This document shows, piece by piece, positions 58,592 to 64,000 of a stretch of DNA of 64,000 nucleotides. The notes under the pieces were generated by a model. It was given only the letters and a program-made list of their open reading frames with translations. It made no database searches and was not told where the DNA came from. Numbering within the stretch: the first letter of the stretch is position 1; each line of letters opens with the position of its first letter. This stretch comes from Pyxidicoccus sp. MSG2 (GTDB lineage: Bacteria > Myxococcota > Myxococcia > Myxococcales > Myxococcaceae): positions 7,768,001-7,832,000 of the forward strand of contig NZ_JAPNKC010000001.1 in NCBI RefSeq assembly GCF_026626705.1. Direction: 5' to 3'. The position numbers were made by a program, and so were the translations under genes.

Positions 58592-59728
58592 GTGGCGCGA
58601 GTGAGGCCCGTCCACCCAGGCGGGTTCTTCCTCGCGCTGCTCCTCGTGGTGTCTGGCGCGTGCGACGGACCGCACGCGCCCGGCCCCGTGCAGGCGGCGA
58701 CGCGGCAGGCAGTGGTGGGAGGCGCGCCCGAGCCCGGCTTTCCGGCGGTAGGCGCCATCGTCCCGGTGTCGCCGACCTGCGGAGACTCCGACGCGGCCTC
58801 GCCCGTCACCTGCACCGGAACGCTGGTCGCCCCCCGAGTCGTCCTGACGGCGGCGCACTGCGTGGAGAACGCGGACGCGCCGCAGGTCCTCTCGGTGGTG
58901 TTCGCGGCGGAGACCGCGCGGGCGCTCGGCAGGGCGCGCGTGCGCGCCGTCGCGGGCCGGATTCACCCCGACTGGCGGGCGGGGGCGCACGACCTCGGAG
59001 TGCTCATCCTGGCCGAGGACGCGCCCGTCCCGCCGGTGCCCCTGCGCGGAGCCCCGCTGCCGGCGGACGTGGTGGGAAGGACGACGTGGGTGGTGGGCTT
59101 CGGTCTGGACGAAGCTGGCAGGACGGGCCTGCGCCGCGGTGGCACCGCGCGCGTGACGGCGGTGGACCCGGGGGCCTTCTCCATCGAGTTCGCCCCCGCG
59201 ATGTCGTGCGGCGGCGACAGCGGCGGCCCCTCATTCCTGGAGATTGACGGCACCGAGCACCTCGTCGGCGTCACCTCGTTCGGGGACCTCGCCTGTACGA
59301 CGGGCACGAACACGCGCGTGGACGCGCATGCGGACTTCCTCCAGGCAGTCATCGAAGAGGTTGCCCTCTCGCCGCCCACGCGGCCACCGCTCGACGCGAC
59401 GGTGGATGCGTGCACGGCGCGCTGTGAGGCCCACGCCGACTGCCCGCTGGGCATGGCCTGTGTCGACCAGCCCGGAGGAGGCAGGAGCTGCGCGGTGGCG
59501 GGCCTGGAAGCAGGCCGCTTCGGCGCGCCCTGCTCCGAGTCGGATGGCGCGCGGCCCTGCGTGAAGGCGGGCGACGCGTGCCGGCTGTGGCTGCCGTGTG
59601 CGGAGGAGACAGTAGACGGAGGGGGCTGCTCGCTGGCGGGGGGCGCCGTCGGGGCGGAGACCTGCGCTACGCTGCTCGCGCTGGCCCTTGGCCTGGCGCG
59701 TCGTCGCTCCAGGCCGCACTCCAGGTAG
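58592..59728 (+). CDS. Trypsin-like serine protease with MYXO-CTERM-like tail (378 aa)
   Basis: An S1-family protease: H89 (TAAHCVEN), D134 (GAHDLGVLI) and S210 (SCGGDSGGPSF) form the triad. An N-terminal hydrophobic segment (FFLALLLVVSGACD) is a signal peptide, possibly a lipobox. After the protease domain a Cys-rich stretch (CTARCEAHADCPLGMACV) resembles myxobacterial disulfide repeats. The C-terminus GGGCSLAGG, a hydrophobic segment and GLARRRSR match a MYXO-CTERM sorting tail, so it is probably displayed on the outer surface. Several GTG starts are possible (58592, 58601); 58592 follows the MORN gene stop closely, suggesting one operon. Confidence 0.85.
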   Translation: MARVRPVHPGGFFLALLLVVSGACDGPHAPGPVQAATRQAVVGGAPEPGFPAVGAIVPVSPTCGDSDAASPVTCTGTLVAPRVVLTAAHCVENADAPQVLSVVFAAETARALGRARVRAVAGRIHPDWRAGAHDLGVLILAEDAPVPPVPLRGAPLPADVVGRTTWVVGFGLDEAGRTGLRRGGTARVTAVDPGAFSIEFAPAMSCGGDSGGPSFLEIDGTEHLVGVTSFGDLACTTGTNTRVDAHADFLQAVIEEVALSPPTRPPLDATVDACTARCEAHADCPLGMACVDQPGGGRSCAVAGLEAGRFGAPCSESDGARPCVKAGDACRLWLPCAEETVDGGGCSLAGGAVGAETCATLLALALGLARRRSRPHSR

Positions 59729-59848
59729 TTCTCGCGTTTCCAGGAAGTGAAAAGTGCGCGAAGGTAGGTAAAGGTCCGCAACCTTTCTTCGCCGTCCGCG
59801 ATAACTCATCTGTAGGCTTTCTCGCCGCCCCCCGCGAAGGCACTCCCC

Positions 59849-60475
59849 ATGAAGCTCAACCGGAAGACGCCCCCTCCTTCCCCCAAGATCGAGACGACCT
59901 CCCCGCCGAAGTCGCCCGCCTCGTCCGTCAAGGGCGGCTCGTCGCCCGGCCCGTCGCGGACGAACTCGGTCTCCTCCCCGTCGACGTCCGCCCCCGCGAA
60001 GAAGCAGGACAACTTCGACACCGGGTCTCCGCGCCCGTCGCGCCGGCCGTCCAACGCCAGCACCGAGCAGGTGAACGGTCCGGACGCGAGCGGGGCGAAG
60101 AAGCCGACCACCAACGCGGACATCCGCAAGTGGTACGTGGACAAGGTGGCGACCATCCCCGAGCTCGACAAGCAGTGGGCCGCCCAGGGCGTCTCCATGG
60201 AGGAGCGGGCGAAGCGCGCGGTGGCCATCCGTCACGACGCCCGGCTCGAGGCGCGGAAGATGATGAGCAGCCCGCTGGAAGTCGCGATGCTGCGCGCCCG
60301 GGACTTCTTCACCTACGGCAGCATCAACGGTCCGAGCTTCGACCAACTGGTGAAGAAGGCCGAGGGCAAGGGGCTCCGTGGAGAGGACGTCTTCAAGGAG
60401 CTCATCGGCAGCTCGAACCGGACCAACCAGACCGTGAACCAGCACCTCCTCGGACAGACGGGGACCCAATCATGA
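59849..60475 (+). CDS. Candidate polymorphic-toxin-like protein (208 aa)
   Basis: The first 90 residues are Ser/Pro/Lys-rich and disordered. The last 115 residues form a helical domain with KWYVDKVATIPELDKQWAAQ, RAVAIRHDARLEARKMM, EVAMLRARDFFTYGS and SSNRTNQTVNQHLLG. I associate this RHDARLEARxMM-type domain with C-terminal ends of large secreted myxobacterial proteins, but do not know its activity. The next gene overlaps its stop by ATGA and is short, which is the layout of a toxin with its immunity protein. No signal peptide is present. The start is set by the ATG at 59849 with a poor GAAGG site; 120 bp upstream is intergenic with nothing further seen. Confidence 0.6.
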   Translation: MKLNRKTPPPSPKIETTSPPKSPASSVKGGSSPGPSRTNSVSSPSTSAPAKKQDNFDTGSPRPSRRPSNASTEQVNGPDASGAKKPTTNADIRKWYVDKVATIPELDKQWAAQGVSMEERAKRAVAIRHDARLEARKMMSSPLEVAMLRARDFFTYGSINGPSFDQLVKKAEGKGLRGEDVFKELIGSSNRTNQTVNQHLLGQTGTQS

Positions 60476-60678
60476 CCGCCGACGAGCTGATGACCCGGAA
60501 GCTGAGCTGGGCCAAGGCCAGTGATCCGCTTCACCCCTTCCGCACGCAGGTGGACGGGCACACGCTGACCATCCGCCTGAATGACTTCCCCGAGGAGTCC
60601 ATGTACTCGCTCCTCATCGACGGCCAGGCGGTCAGCGACTTCGACGACTGGCCGAAAATCTGGAGCCGTCCGAGCTAG
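60472..60678 (+). CDS. Small protein, candidate immunity partner (68 aa)
   Basis: A compact, probably mostly beta protein (TLTIRLNDFPEESMYSLLID, then SDFDDWPKIWSRP). The ATG is inside the stop of the preceding gene (ATGA), so it is translationally coupled to it. Length, position and acidic Trp-containing C-terminus fit an immunity protein for the upstream helical protein. I do not recognise the family. Its TAG stop interlocks with the convergent gene stop (CTAG). Confidence 0.65.
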   Translation: MTADELMTRKLSWAKASDPLHPFRTQVDGHTLTIRLNDFPEESMYSLLIDGQAVSDFDDWPKIWSRPS

Positions 60679-60920
60679 TTCCCCGGGCGCGGGCCGAACA
60701 GCTCGCGCACCAGGCCCCAGCTGTGGCGCGGCCCGTAGCGCAGGGTGATGAAGACGAGCCCCAGCAGCAACAAGACGAAGGGGCCCACCACGGCCCCGAC
60801 GACGATGCCAGCGAGCAGCCCGCCGAGGCCCCACAGCACGCCCGCGGAGAAGCCCAGCGTCGCGCCCACCACGCCGCCCAGGACCGCGCCACCCAGGATG
60901 ATGGGTTCGATGAGGTTCAT
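60675..60920 (-). CDS. Small two-helix membrane protein (81 aa)
   Basis: Two long hydrophobic helices are visible (IILGGAVLGGVVGATLGFSA and the VVGAVVGPFVLLLLGLVFIT region), with Gly-rich faces. The tail RYGPRHSWGLVRELFGPRPG is basic and probably cytoplasmic. The family is unknown. GGGAG lies 11 nt before the ATG, a bit far. The stop codon shares the palindrome CTAG with the convergent candidate immunity gene. Confidence 0.65.
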   Translation of the reverse strand: MNLIEPIILGGAVLGGVVGATLGFSAGVLWGLGGLLAGIVVGAVVGPFVLLLLGLVFITLRYGPRHSWGLVRELFGPRPGN

Positions 60921-60983
60921 CGGTCCGTCACTCCCGCGCGATTGAGGTTCCCTGCGCGCGCGTCGCCGTCAATCATCCGGCAC

Positions 60984-62222
60984 ATGGACGTGCCCTCGCC
61001 AGCGCAGCCCGTGTCTCTCTCCGTCCAGCGCCGCGTGAGGGCGCTCGTCTTCATCACCGTGTTCCTGGACCTGGTGGGCTTCGGGCTCATCATCCCGCTG
61101 CTGCCCTTCTACGTGGAGTCCATGGGCGGCACGGCGACGACGGCGGGCGTGCTGCTCGCGCTGTTCTCCTCCGCGCAGCTGGTGGCCACCCCCCTGCTCG
61201 GGCGGCTGTCGGACCGCGTGGGCCGGCGCCCCGTCATCCTGCTGAGCCTGCTGGGCAACGCGGTGTCCATGGCGCTCTTCGCGTACGCCACCCACGTGCA
61301 CCTGCTGCCCGTGCTCTTCACGTCGCGGCTGCTGGCCGGAGCCACCGCGGGCAACCTGGCCGCGTGCCAGGCCGCCGTGGCGGACGTGACGGACCCGGAA
61401 GCACGGGCCGCGGGGCTGGGCCGCGTGGGCGCCGGCATCGGCCTGGGCATGGTGCTGGGGCCCGTCATCGGCAGCCAGCTCCATGTCCTGGGCGAGTGGG
61501 CGCCGCCGATGGCGGCGGCGGTGCTCGCGGCGGCGGCGATGCTGGGTGTCTTCTTCCTCTTCCCCGAGACGCACCCCGACCATGGTCCCGCGAGTGCGCG
61601 CGGCACGCCGGGCCGGAAGAAGGTGCGGCTGGCGGAGGCGCTGGCCCGGCCGGGCATCGCCCCGATGCTCGCGCTCTTCTTCCTCACCTTCATCGGCATG
61701 ACCAATCTTCAGGTGTCCTTCGGCCTGCTCGCCCAGGTGCGGTTCGGTTGGGGTGAGCGCGAGGTGGGGCGCCTGTTCGCGCTGCTGGGCCTGATGACCT
61801 TCGTGCTGCAGGGCTTCGCCATCGGCTGGCTGACGCGCCGGCTGCGCGGAATCACGCTGGTGCTGATGGGCGCCACGCTGATGGGCGTGGGCCTGGCCTG
61901 CATCGCCGTGGCGTCGCGCCCGGCCATGCTGGTCGTCGCCATGGTGCTGGTCGGCACGGGCATGGGCATGCTCCAGCCGGTGCTCGCCAGCCTGGCGTCC
62001 GCGCTGGCGGGCCCCGAGTTGCAGGGCGGCGTGCTCGGCATCGCCCAATCCGCGGGCGGGCTCGCGCGCGTGGTGGGCCCGGTGTGGAGCGGCTTCCTCT
62101 ATTCGACAGTCTCTCCCGGTGCGCCCTTCGTGAGCGGCGTCGTCTCCGCCGTGCTGTCGCTGGTGGTGGCGATGGCGCTGCGCAACCGCTTCCCGGCCCA
62201 ACGCCCGGCTCCCGCCCCGTGA
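60984..62222 (+). CDS. MFS drug-type transporter, TetA-like (412 aa)
   Basis: Twelve hydrophobic segments are visible. The N-terminus has LVGFGLIIPLLPFYVESMGG, and the A motif between helices 2 and 3 is GRLSDRVGRRPVIL (GxxSDRxGRR). Helix 5 carries the GAGIGLGMVLGPVIG motif C of drug/H+ antiporters. The overall layout is that of DHA1/TetA-type exporters. The substrate is unknown; many chromosomal relatives do not give tetracycline resistance. The ATG at 60984 opens MDVPSPAQPVSL; the upstream frame belongs to other reading. A rho-independent terminator follows at 62284. Confidence 0.9.
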   Translation: MDVPSPAQPVSLSVQRRVRALVFITVFLDLVGFGLIIPLLPFYVESMGGTATTAGVLLALFSSAQLVATPLLGRLSDRVGRRPVILLSLLGNAVSMALFAYATHVHLLPVLFTSRLLAGATAGNLAACQAAVADVTDPEARAAGLGRVGAGIGLGMVLGPVIGSQLHVLGEWAPPMAAAVLAAAAMLGVFFLFPETHPDHGPASARGTPGRKKVRLAEALARPGIAPMLALFFLTFIGMTNLQVSFGLLAQVRFGWGEREVGRLFALLGLMTFVLQGFAIGWLTRRLRGITLVLMGATLMGVGLACIAVASRPAMLVVAMVLVGTGMGMLQPVLASLASALAGPELQGGVLGIAQSAGGLARVVGPVWSGFLYSTVSPGAPFVSGVVSAVLSLVVAMALRNRFPAQRPAPAP

Positions 62223-62283
62223 AGCGCTGAGTCATTTCAGTGCACGCGCAAACCTTCATGCGCGTCCGTGAAAACATCCAGTG

Positions 62284-62326
62284 CCCCGGCATCAAAGACA
62301 GTCAATGTCTGTTTTTTCGGCCGGGG
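62284..62326 (+). terminator. Rho-independent terminator after MFS gene
   Basis: An outer stem CCCCGGC (62284) / GCCGGGG (62320) encloses a small hairpin AGACA / TGTCT (62296-62310) followed directly by GTTTTTT. The T6 run on the plus strand is rare in this GC-rich sequence and supports termination of the MFS transcript. Confidence 0.75.
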
Positions 62327-62387
62327 AATGCGCAAGTTCCGGAGTCTTCGGCGTTAATAGAGACATCACCCCTGAGGAGGAGCATGC

Positions 62388-63212
62388 ATGAGCAACTCAC
62401 GAGGCAGGGTGGTTCTCATCACCGGCGCATCCTCTGGAATCGGGCAGGCCTGCGCGGAGTTGCTGGGCGCGAGTGGCCACACGGTGTACGGCACCAGCCG
62501 CCGGTCCTCGCCTGACGGCGCGCACCACAAGATGCTGGAGATGGACGTCACGCAGGACGACTCCGTCCAGCGCGCGGTGGAGGCGGTGCTGGCGGCGGAA
62601 GGGCGCATCGACGTGGTGGTGAACAACGCCGGCTTCGTCATGGCGGGCGCGGTGGAGGACGTCTCCATCGACGAGGCCCGGCGTCAACTGGACACCAACT
62701 TCTTCGGGGTGATGCGCGTGTGCAAGGCGGTGCTGCCGTCGATGCGGGCGCAGCAGTCCGGGCTCATCGTCAACATCAGCTCGCTGGGCGGCGCGGCGGG
62801 CCTGCCCTTCCAGGGGCTCTACAGCGCCAGCAAGTTCGCGCTGGAGGGGCTCACGGAGAGCCTCCGCCAGGAGGTGGCGCCCTTCGGCATCGAGGCCACG
62901 CTGGTGCAGCCCGGCGACGTGCGCACGCGCGTGCGGGAGAACCGCGTGAAGGCGAGCCAGTCCGGCCCCGGCTCCGCGTACCGCGAGGCCTTCATGAAGG
63001 TGCTCACGGCGGTGGAGGTGGAGGAGGGTGAGGGCATCGCCCCGGAGGCCGTCGCGCGCAAGGTGCTGACGCTGACGGAGAAGCGGGGCGTGCGCGTGCG
63101 CTACACCGTGGGCCACCTGTCGCAGCGCGCCGCGCTGATGGCCAAGACGCTGCTGCCCTCGCGCACCTTCGAGCAGATGGTGATGTCCCTCTACGGGCTG
63201 TCCCGGCGCTGA
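62388..63212 (+). CDS. Short-chain dehydrogenase/reductase (274 aa)
   Basis: A classical SDR with the NAD(P) motif TGASSGIGQ (residues 12-20), NNAG, the catalytic Ser in VNISSLGG and YSASK with the Tyr-Lys pair. The T-S-R-R after strand 2 favours NADPH. C-terminal features (VQPGDVRTRVRENRV and VRYTVGHLSQRAALMAKTLL) match the group of SDRs acting on hydroxysteroid-like or fatty substrates; the substrate is unknown. GAGGAGGAG lies 5-13 nt before the ATG. The 165 bp upstream hold the MFS terminator and a short AT-richer part (gcgttaatagagaca), a possible promoter. Confidence 0.92.
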   Translation: MSNSRGRVVLITGASSGIGQACAELLGASGHTVYGTSRRSSPDGAHHKMLEMDVTQDDSVQRAVEAVLAAEGRIDVVVNNAGFVMAGAVEDVSIDEARRQLDTNFFGVMRVCKAVLPSMRAQQSGLIVNISSLGGAAGLPFQGLYSASKFALEGLTESLRQEVAPFGIEATLVQPGDVRTRVRENRVKASQSGPGSAYREAFMKVLTAVEVEEGEGIAPEAVARKVLTLTEKRGVRVRYTVGHLSQRAALMAKTLLPSRTFEQMVMSLYGLSRR

Positions 63213-63244
63213 GCCGCCGACCGCCGGCTCCAGGTGCTGCCCTC

Positions 63245-63385
63245 CTACCGCCAGCGGACGACGGAGGGCAGCACCATGCCCAGCGCCAGCAGGGTGATGG
63301 CCAGCCACAGCGAGGAGCGGCCGTTGATGGCATGGACGATGGCGAGCAGGAGCGCGCCGAGGCCGCAGATGAGGGGGATGGACAT
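63245..63385 (-). CDS. Small membrane protein (46 aa)
   Basis: A short frame encodes MSIPLICGLGALLLAIVHAI, a NGRSS turn, then LWLAITLLALGMVLPSVV and RWR. This is two membrane helices with a short turn and a basic C-terminus. Third-base GC is high and the composition is membrane-like rather than random. It is convergent with the SDR gene and lies 42 bp after the partial minus-strand gene. The ribosome site is weak (AGCG), so the start is uncertain. Confidence 0.5.
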   Translation of the reverse strand: MSIPLICGLGALLLAIVHAINGRSSLWLAITLLALGMVLPSVVRWR

Positions 63386-63427
63386 GGGCGTGTCGCTTTC
63401 AGGGACTGCGCGGTGGGAAGACGTCGC

Positions 63428-64000
63428 TCACGAGCCGCCGCCCTGGCACGTCTGGGCGCCAGACGGACCCCAGCAGTCCTGCTTGGATGAGCACTGGTAG
63501 TTGAAGCCGGGGTTGGGCAGCACGGCCGACTGGGCCTTGATGATGAAGTTCACGTAGACGTTCAGGGCCCGCGTCTCGTTGTCGGACACCTGGTAGGTGG
63601 GCGTCGAGTTGTTCGGACCGACGAGCACGTTGGTCGTGGGGCTCGACTGGAACTGGAGGATGTCCGTGGGGACCTCCTCGCAAAGGGTGGGCGGCGGGGG
63701 CGGCGGGCTGGCGGGCTGCACGGCGTCGTGCTGGTGCGTGAGGAAGGCGTCGAGCTGCACCGAGCCGACGCTGTTTCCGCTGTTGCCCTGGCCGTCGCTT
63801 CCACTCGCCGAATAGCGCGCGTTCAGCCGGCTGGCGGTGTCGGGGTCCCTCGGCTGGCTGGTGTTGCTGACGCCGGGGAAGTTGCGGGTGGCGTCCCGGT
63901 TGACGCCGCGCAGGAACGAGCCCCGGTAGTCCGGCAGGTAGAACTGGATGGGGGCCGTGTCGTTTCCTGACTTGGGCGGCGCCCCATACAGCGTGCCGAT
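63428..64000 (-). CDS. Tail-collar-like protein, 5' end outside window
   Basis: The visible 190 residues start in frame at the window edge. They contain IQFYLPDYRGSFLRGVNRDA, then DTASR and SVGSVQLDAFLTHQHD. This is the pattern of phage tail-collar domains (PDLRGRF-x-RG followed by G-S-x-Q-x-D-x-F-x-H-x-H). Residues near the end carry a Pro run (SPPPPPPTLCEEVP), then a short Cys-containing domain (NYQCSSKQDCWGPSGAQTC). In myxobacteria and other soil bacteria such domains occur in receptor-binding or adhesive proteins outside true prophages. No other phage gene is visible here, so prophage origin is not supported. Confidence 0.65.
   Translation of the reverse strand: MGTLYGAPPKSGNDTAPIQFYLPDYRGSFLRGVNRDATRNFPGVSNTSQPRDPDTASRLNARYSASGSDGQGNSGNSVGSVQLDAFLTHQHDAVQPASPPPPPPTLCEEVPTDILQFQSSPTTNVLVGPNNSTPTYQVSDNETRALNVYVNFIIKAQSAVLPNPGFNYQCSSKQDCWGPSGAQTCQGGGS

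Noticed and set aside
60984..62222. Naming the MFS gene tetA or calling it a resistance gene
   Set aside because: Only general DHA1 motifs are visible; the specificity is unknown.
1..64000. Search for tRNA, rRNA, insertion sequences or attachment sites
   Set aside because: No cloverleaf, rRNA-like conserved stretch, transposase frame or flanking direct repeats were seen by eye.

Overview
The window comes from a high-GC, GC3-rich chromosome of a Myxococcales-type deltaproteobacterium (Myxococcus, Corallococcus or Pyxidicoccus relatives). The reasons are three proteins with MYXO-CTERM-like C-terminal sorting tails, many lipoproteins with Asp/Ala/Gly-rich linkers or beta-propeller repeats, several secreted metalloproteases, frequent GTG/TTG starts and frequent ATGA gene overlaps. 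I saw no rRNA, tRNA, CRISPR array, transposase or replication origin.

Region 1 (1-13,696): a partial phosphoesterase/phospholipase-C-like gene (minus strand) diverges from a very large protein of unknown function (1384-6810). A probable gene remnant follows. Then comes a three-gene operon (7429-13696): a small helical protein of a type I associate with type VI secretion clusters, a LysM-like/peptidoglycan-binding protein, and a 1613-residue protein. The last combines a B-box-like zinc cluster, an endonuclease/exonuclease/phosphatase (EEP) core with a large insertion, an OTU-type cysteine protease, an unnamed C-terminal domain and a basic tail. I read this as a candidate secreted-effector module.

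Region 2 (13,662-23,219, minus strand) is the most interesting part. It is a tightly packed seven-gene operon that looks like an undescribed type of ribosomally made peptide (RiPP) pathway. In transcription order it encodes a 61-residue precursor peptide, a ferritin-like di-iron enzyme, an enterochelin-esterase-like hydrolase, an HlyD-type adaptor, an ABC exporter with an intact C39 leader peptidase, a second ABC exporter with a degenerate peptidase-like N-terminus, and a JmjC/RoxA-like 2-oxoglutarate oxygenase. No LanM/LanB, radical SAM, YcaO, ATP-grasp or MNIO maturase is visible. The two non-haem iron enzymes are therefore the candidate tailoring enzymes.

Region 3 (23,552-47,421) is a block of secreted and surface proteins: an HEWGH metallopeptidase with two fibronectin-like repeats, a small lipoprotein, a membrane-anchored HtrA-like serine protease with an N-terminal zinc ribbon, two tandem paralogous M36 fungalysins with MYXO-CTERM tails, a DUF4157-like metallopeptidase with an Ala/Gly/Val helical repeat, a lipoprotein, an alpha/beta hydrolase, a Hint-domain protein, a propeller lipoprotein and a Cys-rich lipoprotein. 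The two fungalysins share the same terminator hairpin.

Region 4 (47,488-55,811, minus strand): a three-subunit molybdenum hydroxylase operon (2Fe-2S, Mo, FAD) with a small trailing gene and a 10-bp inverted repeat at its start. Next is an ECF sigma/anti-sigma operon with a Pro-rich secreted protein and a TPR plus beta-barrel protein; each of its three junctions is an ATGA overlap.

Region 5 (55,951-64,000): a Gly-rich lipoprotein preceded by an ECF-type promoter motif, a lipoprotein with a phospholipase-A2-like His-Asp motif, a MORN-like lipoprotein, a trypsin-like protease with a MYXO-CTERM-like tail, a candidate toxin/immunity pair, a small membrane protein, an MFS exporter with a terminator, a short-chain dehydrogenase, a 46-residue membrane protein and a partial tail-collar-like protein running off the window end.
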